In this document: piece by piece, positions 42,240-55,000 of the stretch
How positions within the stretch are numbered: the first letter of the stretch is position 1
How the letters are laid out: every line of letters begins with the position of its first letter
Assembly (NCBI GenBank): GCA_934045905.1
Contig: OW203762.1
Location: 23,778,345 to 23,842,344, forward strand
Direction of reading: 5' to 3'
DNA: 64,000 nt
Source: Leuctra nigra
Lineage: Eukaryota > Arthropoda > Insecta > Plecoptera > Leuctridae
Notes under the pieces: generated by a model
What the model was told of the DNA's origin: nothing
The model's database searches: none
Seen by the model: only the letters and a program-made list of their open reading frames with translations
Translations under genes and position numbers: made by a program

Positions 42240-42329
42240 CTGGAATGCAAAGGGTGATGTTTGCTGAAGATTACCATTACCAAGGTCCTGCAAGATTCTG
42301 CACAAAGAGAGCCGATCAGTCAAACACAC

Positions 42330-43513
42330 CGGGACAACATTGACACAACAGACCTGTCACGTGATCATACAAGAGCAGAACTCACGCGTGACAAACTCAT
42401 TTGGAGAGAACCAAATCTCAATTCACAGAGAGAGAATCTTTTCTTGACTCGCCGATAAAATATAAGTGATTTCCATTGGCAATAAAAACAATACGACAAC
42501 AAAAAATCAAACATTGGCCCATTCCATCTACGGGATCATACGTTCCTAAAAGAATATAATTAATTAAGTTGAAAGCTACGAATTATTTTGTATTAAAAGT
42601 AAACTTCATGAATATGTATTCTGCAAATAATCGTTTGTTCCTGAAGACCGGAACAGAGTGTGAATTTACATTTGAACGACCTTCTTTATGTAAATAAGAA
42701 GATGTATCTCAATATTTATCTCCAATAAGAGATCTTGTTGTCGATGTGATCACAAGTTATAGCGGCGCTTTACAGCGTTAATGTTTTACTCCAGAGAAAT
42801 ATTCTGGTAGTTTAAGACCACATTTCTCTTTTCGCATCTAAATGTCAGAACAGTTTCTAGATTCAGCGCACAAGGGTAACTAACATTCACCTGAGGTAAA
42901 GCTAACGGCAGGGGCCTTCTGTTTTGTCCCCCCCTCCCTCCCCAGTTCCCCAAACACTGACTTATCCCTGGGGACGTCTCGGCTCCTGAATCAGGAAGGA
43001 AAGAATCGAAAGGAAATCAAGTGAGAAAATGAAATCCTTATTGAACAGACAGACAAGATAAATGTACCCCCCGGGACTTTTAGTTTTGACCCTGGCATTT
43101 GTTATGAAAGAATTCGCAGGAAATGTAAGGATTTGCAGTTTTCTAGATTCGCGACAATAGGACGGTTGGGAAGTCCATTTGTCACCCGAATGTCCCTATA
43201 TCGATTAGTTGGCAAATTAGGAGTCCTGTCAATAGACTAGATTTTGAACAAAGAAGCGGTGCATTTGATCTTAGAATGTGCAGAATGTTTGCCCATTTCA
43301 ATTTGAATAAGAAAAATGCCTATGCAGTTTTTATAGTTTGCACTTTACACTCAGTACAAAACCTTGTTAGCTTTTACGCGGCCTCAAAATAAAAAAGTGC
43401 ATTGATACATGTCAATATAGTATATTCTTTTCCAAAGTCGTAGATTATCTATATACAATTCAGTTTTAAAATTTACAGCTATAAAATATGTTCTAAATTT
43501 GTTCCTAATCAAC
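42330..43513. other. No gene recognised
   Basis: AT-rich with a C-rich tract at 42929-42955. Nothing was classified. Confidence 0.5.
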
Positions 43514-43768
43514 TCTGTACATCAGAGGAAGAAGGGCGAAAAACCATTTCAATTATTCTTGAGGTGCGAGCACAAAAACCATTAATTCTGCCGTCTCCAA
43601 TCGTACTTGTATTAGCGACATGAGGCATTTGTAAGAGAATACTTCAATAGCTGTATTTGTTGACATTGGTCAAATGACCATTGATAGAACTTGATTAGGT
43701 ACATTATTCCAAAATTGTGTAACTCAAAATCGAGGAATTGACTTCCGCCCTTCAGCAAGGTACAGAAC
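43514..43768. mobile_element. TIR element, same family, copy 4
   Basis: Left CTGTACATCAGAGGAAGAAG and right CTTCCGCCCTTCAGCAAGGT. The interior is shared with copy 2 (AGAGAATACTTCAATA, TCAAATGACCATTG). Confidence 0.7.
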
Positions 43769-45961
43769 TGATCTTCAAAAATATCTACAATTCTCTGATG
43801 TTTTGATCAAATTAACGACGCACTGCAAGGTTGCAGAGATATTGATTGATTAATTGCTGTTTGCGAAGTGTCAAGTAATGTAACAGACTGTCAGACAGAT
43901 GTATAAGTGGGAAGGAGGCGGCCGTGCGCTACAACTCGGGGGCAAAACGTCCCACAAAACCAAGCACACCTTATTCAATGCATTAAATAATAGTCGCGTA
44001 ATCATACATTAATTCTGACACCTGTATAGGAACTCAAACATTGCAACGAAATGGAAAGGTAATGAAAGAACTGGCATTAAACTAAAGACTGAATTATATG
44101 GACCAATTTCGTGAATCAAGACACAAAATCAAGACATTAATTGAATGCCATAGGAGTAAAAACACAATTTTAGAAATTCAGATAAAACATGTACCTAAGT
44201 TTGGCCCAAGAGCTTCAAAATATTGACCAAACCTTTTAACTAATTTATTTGACATTCTTTCGAATTCAATAAATTGCCTACACTGTTAATTGCCCTGTTA
44301 ATTTGTTAACTAATGTCTTGATCTCAGGTCTCGCGATCGAAAACATTGAACCAAGTTTAAAGAACCATAAACCAATGGTAATCGATTCAGCTCAAGGTTA
44401 TTATCAACCTTCCTTATCAAGTCATAGATGGCGGTGGTTCTTCATCGGCATCGCACTATTTACTTGTGTAATGTTGTTACACCTGTTGTGTAGAAAGTTG
44501 TTTTCATGTCTTGTGATCGACAATCGTGGGCTCAAAGATCGGGACACTCGTTCGCAGCGTCTCACTTCAGTGCGAACATGAGTTCCGAGTTGTGTTCTTA
44601 GATAAGTGCATTTTAGCAAGGTGACATGATAGGACAGTCTAGAAAGTTGTCTAAATTTTAGTACTAGAAAATAGCGATATTGTAAAGTTTGAAAGTGGAA
44701 TTCTTGGAAGAAATTTGACTATCGCTTAAATTCTTGGTTTATGTACCTTTCCTGTGTTTTATTACATTCGTAGAAACGTATCTTCATCTACAGTTATTAA
44801 CTATTTGTACATTGTTATGATTAAATATCTTTATTCGTGTTATTAATATGTGATGTAAAAGTGTTAACAGCAAACTGTACACTTCCGTCTATTATGTTAT
44901 TATTAAAGAATGTGAGATGGTAGTTTTCATTTATTTAATGATCTTCTAATAGCTCATGATATCGGGCTTCTGTTTCAAATTGCAGCTATTAAAATACGTT
45001 TTCAATTTACAATATGTCGTTCTCGTGACATGTGGAAAGTGGCGAGATTTAAGAACAAAAACATGATTTTCTATTGCAATTTTACCATCTCAATATTACG
45101 GTTATTATAACGGTTATGTTTTTATAATAACCCCGAAATTTCTATCACGAATCCTTAAAAATTATCAATTAGATTCGTTTTATAAAAAGGAACAAAGTAA
45201 CGAAAAGCAAAGAAAGTTGTAAAAAAAATTAAAACCAAAATATTAAGTGTAATAATTTGTTTACTAATGCACTAATACAAGCAATTATTTTGTTTTAGTA
45301 TGTGTTTTAATTTGTTAACTTTTTAGAACAGAGAAGCAGATTGAAGAATGCAACATGCTGTTATAAAATTTAGACTCCCTGTTGTTAAATATCTCAATTT
45401 AAACACTAATTAGCAGTTCAAACGACTATGTACTTAAATATGTAATTGAACAACTGCAAAAACACAAGAAACGTTTGCTTTTTAACCAAGCCTAATTAAT
45501 ACAGTTTTGCGTCTCCAGCTGTCATTTCATATTTAACAGTTTCCCTCAGTCAAGGGGCAAGTGTTGGGAAGGTTCCCTGTACTAATAGGACACGACCACA
45601 TCCTTCCCACCGTCCATCCATCATCCTATTATCATTCATTTGTATCCATATAGCTTAGTTGCAGAATAGTGCGGCGTTAACCACCACTAAAATGTAGTTC
45701 CTATACTTAGTAAAAGCCATTCACTGTCCCTACACTGGCTATCTTGCTTTGGCAAGAAAATTACAATAAAAAAATGTAGTTTAGAGAGAAAATGTAACAT
45801 TATTCTCTAGGGAAGCTTATTATTTGGTACACTTTTGAACATGAATCTATAAATGACAACAAAATATATGAAACAATTTAAAATATAAATAATACAAGTC
45901 TGCTAATTGTATGCTTGGCTTGAGCGAAATTTGTATTCAGTTCCTTGTCAACCTTAGAGTA
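43769..45961. other. No gene recognised; SINE remnants
   Basis: A small SINE-like piece lies at 43908-43923 (-) and another at about 45540-45640 (+). An open frame at 44303-44581 with one hydrophobic stretch has no other support. Confidence 0.45.
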
Positions 45962-46154
45962 CACTCGGCACAACAAAAATTGATCGGTGAACAAATTTGA
46001 ATGACTGCTGATCATGTTCCATACAAATCAAAGCTTGTTATTATCGTTGAAATGTGAAGTCACCTACTAGAGTGAGACAAGGAGATATGATGCGATCTAA
46101 CATTTTTCAGTCAATCAGATTTTATTGAACGATCAATATTAGTTGTGCCAAGTG
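45962..46154. mobile_element. Mariner-type MITE, copy 3
   Basis: CACTCGGCACAACAAAAATT at the left and TTAGTTGTGCCAAGTG at the right, with TA on both sides. Internally about 17 bp shorter than copy 1. Confidence 0.88.
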
Positions 46155-48572
46155 TACATGGAGTTCATTTGGTGCATATTATTTCTAAAACGTAGCATCT
46201 TGCAGTTATCACAACCTAACCTGACAGTGCAATGTGCGACATGAAGGCATCTCGAATGACGTTTCACGATAACCCGAGATTGCATCTAATCATCATCTTC
46301 CGACTTAGCTGCTAAAAATCCAGCTCCATTTGCGTGCAAAGTCTCAATAGATTCCGCATAGCCAGAGAACACATCTGATGCTGATCTTGTTACAAATTAT
46401 TGAAGTGAGGTTAACCGTTAATTTTATTATGTTGTCTATATAATATTATATAAAAACAAAAAATGTAGAGGGAATGCCAAATAATTCTTCAACTGTTGCG
46501 TGATGACTGAGTGAGAAGTGGCTTCGTCCAGTTTTTCAATACCTGTTAAAGTATCGATTTACTAACAGACTGTTAAAGTTTTATACTAGAAATATAATTT
46601 GTTGTTGTCATGCACTATGTCGTAATCTACTGTTAAACTTAACAACTGATTTAATAGAGCATTGACAAACTGTTTTGGTTCTCTTTGGATGACCAAAACT
46701 ATTTATTATAAATGTGAATCATTCATGAAATATATTTAAATACACTTCATTTTTCACATTATCAGTCATTAACTATCCTGTTGTCAAACAATCTTATTTT
46801 GGCCTCTAATCTATGAAAGTGCATTCTGGAATAGACGAGCTTTGTGCATGGCCAACCGACGTTTGCTAACGTAGGTAATATCATGTATTTATTATGTTGT
46901 TTTGAAGATGAAATCATTCCGAATCTGTCCCATTTCGATGAACAAACCATCAGATCTCGTGCAGTTAATCAGTCTGTTATGACGTCACATCCTGACTCTT
47001 GTTTTTCTCGTGTGGATTTCGTGTTGATATTCGGCTCTTGACTAATTGTTATCGTGCGGTATCTTTCATCCAGGTCCATCTTCAAACACGCTCACAAGAA
47101 ATCGAGACAAATAAAACATAAAGATGCAGTTCACCAAAGTTCAATACATCGCTTTTTAAGTCATTGAACTTATTGAGTTCTTAAAATCAAATCGGTGAAT
47201 GAATGTCTTCGGATTTGTATTTCTAAGAAAGTCAATTCTAAAAAAGATGTATTACCAATCAATCTTTGTCCCTAATCATCTATTCCAGCAGCGGATTGTC
47301 ATTCATGGCCGTTTCACGAAATTAAATCTTAATTTTTCTAACTCAGCTTTCGTTTGTAAAGTTTTTTTACTATCGAATTCCTGTGCGTATGAAGTTAGTT
47401 GATTGTGGTGGGGGGATCACTGGAGCGAAACAAGATTCTGCTCATCTTTGAGTGAGCAAAATCAAGAGTTGGTTCCACCTGTCCCCCCTCCCCCCTCCAT
47501 GGTCCACTAGCCTAGATCGTCTACCTCTTTCAAGTGTCATTCATCTCCATAGCACATGCACAATGAAAGCGCAAATTACTACCAATAAAATCGAGACAAT
47601 AAGAACAATAATACATTCAAGGAATTTGCTACGCATTTTTGTGGAACAATGCAAATTATCACCAAAAACGGAATGAAATGATTGAGCAAGAAACATTGTG
47701 CGGTGACTGGCAAATTGGGTATTGTTTAGTCAAATACTTTGAATCTTCTTTGAAAGACAATATAGAGAGCTGTATTTCGTATTTTGAAATCGAATTAGTT
47801 GATCGTAAGAGAATAAATCTTGCATTGAAGGCGAATTGGTATAGGAATAGTTATCATTTCAATCGGATTTCAGATATTTAAATGAAAATTCATTAAATTG
47901 ATTAATTTTTTATATTTCCTGATGCGAGATTTTACTTTTTTTATTTTAAATGAATTTCACCCAAGAAAGTTAAATTCACAACTGATGATCTACAACAAAT
48001 ATCGCTGTCAACATCCTTCCGGTACTGAGGGTTTACCGCAAGGTTTGAAAGTTTGAAAGTTTCAAGAAAGTTCGTAAACGTGAAAAACAAGGCCGATAAG
48101 AATCTACGTTTACGCTATTTTTTGGCCTACTGCTTTCGACCAAAAGTATTTCATTTCTTTCGACCAAAAGTATTTCATTTCTTCCGTTGAAAAGTTATTT
48201 ATGTTCAAGTTGTCAATTATATTTTCTTTATAGTTCCAATAACTTCCGCTAGGAAGACAGAGGAGGGAAGAGGTTTTCGATTTTGAAAACATTTCGGTCA
48301 ATGAAGAGTTTGTACTTTGACCATGTCAGAGAAGAAATCCAAACTTTCCAGTCATAGTTTAGTACCTACCCTAAAAAATTTGGGAGTAACTTGAATAGCG
48401 TAAATGTGTGAGCAATAATAATAATAATTAAGAAAATTGTTAGATAGCCAAAGTCGTATTCTAAATTATTAGATTAAGTCAGCAATATTTTTAAAACATA
48501 ATTTATATCATCTCTTTCTGCCAAAATATCGGACCTGTTTTCATTTCTTATCTCCTCATCTTGGACCTAAAC
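46155..48572. other. No gene recognised
   Basis: AT-rich sequence with a perfect 24-bp tandem duplication at 48134-48181 (TTTCGACCAAAAGTATTTCA then TTTC). Small open frames lack splice or domain support. Confidence 0.5.
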
Positions 48573-48721
48573 GCCTTCTAGTGACAACATATTGGACGAT
48601 CGCGGCTGGACCAGCACTTTGTCATCGGCTTCATCTGCCCCATGCAGAGCAAGTCTTCGCAAGATCCCCAGGGATGCTGCCGACCAATCAAAACCCACGC
48701 CGTGGCCAACCAGATCACTCA
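48573..48721. other. Exon-like GC-rich island, strand unresolved
   Basis: About 150 bp are clearly richer in GC than the surroundings and open in several frames. Minus reading: acceptor CGTTGCTATAG, then SDLVGHGVGFDWSAASLGIL and onward, ending GAAGGC|GTTTAG in phase 0. This fits the phase-0 start of the PDZ-gene exon at 33447-33612. Against it, the donor is weak, CTATA|GTGAGT itself looks like a donor, and a plus-strand frame (HFVIGFICPMQSKSSQDPQG) has higher G/C at third positions. It is a candidate upstream exon, not established. Confidence 0.35.
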
Positions 48722-51700
48722 CTATAGCAACGAAATGAAAAATAATTGCACTTTTATGATTGACCAAAACATTGGGTAAACCTCAGATGTCCTACGCAAA
48801 AAAATACTGGTCGTCATTATAAAAATAAAAAATATATAATAAAAAAGTAAATTGTACATAATAGAGTAAGAGGATGATGGAGGTTTTAGGTTCTTCATCA
48901 GAGGCTATATTTTTGACGAGATAATGATGATAAATATCGTAATTAGTCACAGGTAGTTCAGGAATAGGATAGTAAATTGTTTGTTTAATTCACCAAGAGA
49001 AGTGTGTAGGTTGACCATGAACCAAGAGTTAGCCAAGAGCTTGGGTTCAAATCTCCTCTCAAACTTAGATCTTTTCTTATAGCTCGGAAATTCTATTACG
49101 AAACTCAAAAATTAATAATTTAGATTATGTCGTAATGCATTCAGGATGACTCACCGAAGCCACTGTTATTGTTTTATCAGAGAATCCGGTAACACATTGA
49201 TTTATCTTACCAAAGGTTCGGCAGTGTTTTTGCGGAAACTGTGGTTGTAGGAGATTACATATTTTCTGCACGACGTTTATTCCTGATACTAATAGTGAGT
49301 ATCAATAAGAAATTCTACAATTTCCCAAGAGAAAATGTAAAAATAATTTATTTGTCATTGTAATTGACAGATTGAATTGTTATTATTTCGATAGTCTTGC
49401 AGTTATACTCTGGCGGAAGCTTTGAAAGAAAGAAAGAAAGAAAGACAGAAAGAAAGAAAGAAAATGCAATTGAATAATTTACAAGTAAGTTATCAACTGA
49501 CTCGAGTCGGGCGTAAAAATGATGATCGTACTTTTTTAAAATGTGCAGTCCATAAAGATTGCACACAAATCGTTATATAAGTAGTAAAATTACAATCCTG
49601 CATTTTGTTGGTCATTCATTAATATGCCATTAAACGCAACAAGAAATCTCATCAAGCGAGCTCTGTTTTGAGTGAATTTCATCTCAATGTTTGCACGCGC
49701 CGTCATCTCGTCGAGATAATTGTGATGCTGCGCGGATACATCTGTGCTCATTTCAGAAGCGCCGTGAAAAACTCGTCGTCTTCTTCTTACTGTAGCAACT
49801 ACATCCGGGCGACACACAGATGAAGATGAAGAGATGATGATGATGATGATTCGAGCAAGTTGCAGCCAGCGAACTGCAATTATTAGTCATCTGGGATGAT
49901 TGTCGAGCACAGGTCAGCAGTTCACTGGCTGCCATGGGAAATTGTCACCCGACAGGACACTGATAGTTATTTTACAGTTTGTTTTTCAACGTTTTACGGG
50001 ATTTTTGTGAGATTATTTCGGAATCTTTTGTTATGGACCCCGAATAAGTTATCACGCCACAATCATATCTAAATAATGATATGATGGCAGTTTGTCATAT
50101 CTCACTCACGGAATGTAATTATGCCATGTTATTATTTATAAAAACATAAGTCATAATTTATAAAGTGGTACAAATTTCAAGAATGAAATAACGAAAACGA
50201 AATCATTTCAGACCAATTTTCATCTTTGTGGCGAAACTAAGTTTTTAAAGTGTTCATTACTTTTCTTAGTAATATTCCATACGCTTTTAAGGTTTTCTAC
50301 AAATTTTATTTCATAGGTACCTGCAACGAATTTAAATTTTTCCGCCATTGAAAAAGAAATAATCATCAATATTTTCAATTTGTAGCGAAATAATGATCAT
50401 CAATAAGAAAAAATATAATTATTTGAACAAGACCTCTATAATATTTCAAAGAGCATTAATTTTTAATAATGTGAACCTGGTTTCCTTCTCACACTGAGGT
50501 AATTCATCTCAAATAAGTAAGGCAGCATTCTATACGCGCCCAATTGAAAAGAGCACACATAACCTCAAAACCAAGAGAGAGAAATAATATCACATTGGTA
50601 AAACAAAAAAACTAGTGAAATAATTGGATTGAAATGATATAGCATTCCCACCATTTTACACTATCGATTGAAAAAACGAACGCTAAACAAAATAGGAATA
50701 AATTTGAATTGAATATAATTAAAATATGAACATAGAAATTATTCGCGTATCATGAGCAAGTTGCACATGAATGAGCATTATATTGATTACTTGAGTGTGG
50801 GGTCAAAGAACTGTCTGGATCAACTGTTCAATACTCTCCAATTTATAGGTTAATAGTACTTTACTTCTATTATACAGTTCACGCACACTATCGTCACAGA
50901 CCTGCTACATATTTGTCATCTATTTACATTACAAAGCGTCTCATTACTGTCATCAACAACATTTTATTTCATATTTCATTAGGATGAGTGTCTTCTTTCA
51001 TCGATGTGGGTGGTTGTGATGGGTGAGAGGTTCGAACTGACGACCCCTGCAGTTCGAGGTGGATGCGCCATAACTTGATAATAAATGCAGCTGCAGTTAG
51101 ATAATGCAGTTTATTACTTAGGCACGTGACTGAGGAATTCAGCGTTAAGTCATGAATTATCTGATTTTTTTTATCATTTTAATGATTTTTGTAAGAGTAC
51201 AACATAAGTTTCTGATTCGTCTGTTATTTAATGTTTTCGTCGGACGTTCAAAATGGTGTGTTTGACGAATTCGGAATAAATGTTATAGATTCGTCAAATA
51301 ACTTGAAATTCCCGCTTCCTAATTGACTTGTTACAGCATATTTGACGAATCACATTCGAAAATAGTACATTTTATGATCATTGATTTAATTCACAAAAAT
51401 ACGATACAGAAAAATTATAATTTTTCTTGCTACTGTGAATTTGTATTTTTATGACAAGTTAGACCCCTGATATTGAATATGGGACACAAAAACATGTTTT
51501 GATATTTTTGGAAGTTGCTTAACATGTTTTTCTCTACCGTAGAGATGTCCTTTTACAAAACAAAAAACATAACAGCATCATAACGTAGTATCGTAAAAGG
51601 TAATAGCAAATAAAATTGAACTCCGCTTATCTAATTCTATAATAGTCCGATATAATGTTTACAATCTTCCTGTAGTGGTGGGCGTTTGTCCTGGTGCAGC

Positions 51701-51728
51701 AGGATAATTATGTAAAAGAGCTTCAGAT
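48722..51728. other. No gene recognised; microsatellites
   Basis: It contains a (GAAA)n tract at 49424-49464 and a (GAT)n tract at about 49821-49851 within a slightly GC-richer patch (49650-49935). Otherwise AT-rich. Confidence 0.5.
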
Positions 51729-52000
51729 ACCACCCGCTGTCAGTACATGAGCGCTGGCGTCGCACCAACGCAAGAGATATGCAACTTGCAATGGGTTAGA
51801 AGAATGTAGGTGAGCTTTAGTCACCACCCGCTGTCGCGACAAGAGCGCTAGTGCTATATCAACAACGTTACCGACATAGGCAAGGGATATGCAACTTGCA
51901 ATGGATTAGAAGAATGTAGGTGAGCTTTAGTCACCACCCGCTGTCGCGACAAGAGCGCTAGTGCTATATCAACAACGTTACCGACATTGGCAAGGGATAT
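51729..52000. repeat. 110-bp tandem repeat, two near-identical copies and a partial older one
   Basis: Copies at 51781-51890 and 51891-52000 differ at two positions that I can see (GGGTTAG/GGATTAG and ACATAGG/ACATTGG). Both carry CACCACCCGCTGTCGCGACA and GCGCTAGTGCTATATCAACA. A diverged half copy (ACCACCCGCTGTCAGTACAT) lies at 51729-51780. Confidence 0.93.
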
Positions 52001-55000
52001 GCAACTCAATGTAGCAACTTCCTATAGTATTATAATTTGTTTATGTTTATGTGAATAAGGTCCACCACCTACATATCAGCTCCGTCAATGATTACCGCAT
52101 GTGTGTAGAAAAATTCGTAAAAATTCGAACAAGCTATAAATACCATTATAGTTTTTACTTTTCTCGGTTTTATTGTACTTTTACTTTTTTAACGTAAAAG
52201 TTTTATGTTCCATTACAAATAACGAAGAGTTTAATAAAAATGATTTATGATACATAAATTACAAAACAATAAATCTTGTTGAAAATTGTATATACCACTT
52301 TGTACCACAATTCTTCATGGAAAACACTAAACAGCACATGGAAAAATATATTAAAAATGAAAATATTTATCACAAATATATTGATAAAAATTTCGTGTTC
52401 ATGGATTGTATATCAACTATGTCACAAGTTAACCAAGAAAATGTCCCATATCTTGGGCTTTATAAAATGTTGTAACACTTAGATCATACCGACAGTTTTG
52501 ACCAATTTTGACATCCTCGAAAGTATTTTTAACTTGGTTACGTTTGTTTATATTAAGTTTAGCAATGTGGAAAGGTAAGAATATCCAGCAAATTTACATA
52601 ATTACTGACATCCAATTAAAGCCATAGTTTTAATTAGCTTCAAGATGTCGATGCTCTCGATTCTCTAAAACTGGTTTTCTACTCCACTGATGAATATGTA
52701 ATATTAAAACTGAAAACCAGCTCCTTCCAGTTGAGTGAGTAGACGAGCGTGAGTGGAGTTGACAAGTGATCTCATGATGCTGTGAGGGGGGGAAGGGGGG
52801 CAGATTCCCAGCTCTGTTTGACATTCATGGATCATTGGTCTTCACGGTCTCAGCATCCAGCTTGTCATCGGGTCGGTGGAGGTGCCGGGTCGTGGTGGAG
52901 GTGCCGGGTGGGGGTGCCGGGTCGTGGTGGAGGTGCCGGGATAATGGCCAGTCATTTCACGGGGCTTGGCTCTTGATCTGTGACGATATGGTCGATATTG
53001 ACGATATTGTTGATAATTATTAGCTAATATTTGGATAATGTGAATTGGCACCTTAGGGGAACAGATAAGTTTAAATAGTTTGGATCATGCGAAATCATTG
53101 TAGGAACACACATAATTTAGTGAATTCTTAACGTGTAACTGTATAACTGATATTTGTGCTAAGTTGGTGATTTGTTTTTTACCAGGAGTGAAGGGGGAAT
53201 AGAATCTACATAAAAAGCTACATAATATATTGTGATATTCTTTGAGTTTTACAGCTTTAAAAATAAACACAATATAGCTACATAAAAAGGCTCCATATAT
53301 TGTGATATTCTTTGAATTTTGCAGCTTTTGTCTAAGGCAGAGTTGACAGCAACGTAGTTCAGAGATCTCTTGTGCCCAAAATTCAAAACTTCTTGCGGAT
53401 CCCTCGTCCCCTCACCCTACTTTGGACAATCTAAAAGTTGTAAAATCGCATACATAATCCTCAAATATACAGCCATTTTGTGGATTCTCTTTATCTTTTA
53501 TCGTGGCACAGAAAGGACGAATAAATCGACAAAACATGCTGTCTGATATTTTATGGTGATGAGAAGATTTGGTAAGCTAAAACATTTTGTGAAAATCGCA
53601 GCTTGTTTTCTTTTATTGTTCCAGATATTTTTGAAATAAAATCCATGTTTTTCTATGGAAATGTTTGTGACCCCCGACTGTGACTCGATGTGCTGGCACG
53701 AGAACGAGAACGGAACGGAATGGGACGGACGGAACGGATATATTGATCAATCGAATGGAATGTTTTGTTGATGTGAAGTTGTGGCCCGCCTTTGATTCTA
53801 TCCCGGAACCGATGAATTCAAATCGAAAATTACAAAATAATCAGTGGGAAACGTTCGGTGACAAGTGAGGGGGGGGGGCGCCCCTCCCCCAGGATATCCG
53901 GGGAGAGACGGTGTTGTTACATTTTCGGGACAATTTTGTTAGGTGTGGAGGAAGCAAAAGTTAACAAGAACATTACCGCGTTTACAAAAGGTTATTTAAA
54001 AAATATTTAATTTTTTTTAGAAAAAGCATCGTTCTTCTTTATTAAAATATAAGTAAGTTGGTATAATGTTAATCTTAATAAATTTCTTGTTAGTATTATT
54101 TATTTGTTGACATTTTTCAACTATGTTTCACACCGGAAAGAAGTGTTTTCCTTTGAAAGAAGAATTGAGTGTGTCAATAAAAAAACTTGGAATGGGAAAA
54201 GTTGTGGTTCAATGCCGCGACGTTCCATGTGAATGTTACAACTTGTTTACTTAAATATTTACAAAAGTATTCACAAAGAAGTATAAAAGTGTCAAAGAAG
54301 TGTCAAAGGATAAAGAAAACTTTTGTTTGAGAGAGTTGTGATTTTTTTCGAATTGAAATTCATGAATTCATTTGCCATCCATTTCTATGCATGACTAAGG
54401 AACTTTATTTAAAAGAAACTCGAATATGTAAACATACGCCTTCAATGAACAATCAAACTATTACCTTTAATTTACATCATAATGAACTAGTTGACTAGGT
54501 GCTGTTTAATTACAATACAATACCGCATGACCGACGAAACTTATATTAACATCAAGAGATATTCTGGGTCGTTGATGCAAGGAAATTAATGCATCATTTC
54601 AAATCAGTTCTGATTTCACATCTACATTTCCTTGATGTATTTATGTTAGGAAGAAACTTGAGGAATTCGACAGAAGTTACAAAGTGTAACAAATATGTAA
54701 GTGTGATTACTCAATAGAATAATAAATCTGACATATTCATTTATCCTTCTCGCTTCCTTGATTGTTAGAAAGAAAACTATAATTAATTGTTTGTGACTAT
54801 TAATTGAGAGCTAAATTATCACTGTGTTAGATACATATTTATGAGCATAAAAACATAAAAACGACAAATCTGTTCGATGCTCATTTGCTCCTTGAATATC
54901 TGATAATAAAATCAAATTGTCTGACAAACCCATACTTCCCGAACCATTTTTCACCGGAACCGAAAACATAAAAGCACTCGAAATATCTTTCAGATGAGCA

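Noticed and set aside
41683..42329. Three overlapping minus-strand Cys-rich reading frames of 158-183 residues
   Set aside because: They are produced by the 29-bp minisatellite read in three frames. There is no start context or conserved domain.
44303..44581. 92-residue frame with one hydrophobic stretch (FFIGIALFTCVMLL)
   Set aside because: Isolated in AT-rich DNA, no Kozak context, no splice context and no recognised family.
30435..52000. Direct repeat arrays as CRISPR-like
   Set aside because: The arrays are contiguous tandem minisatellites without unique spacers, in a eukaryotic genome.
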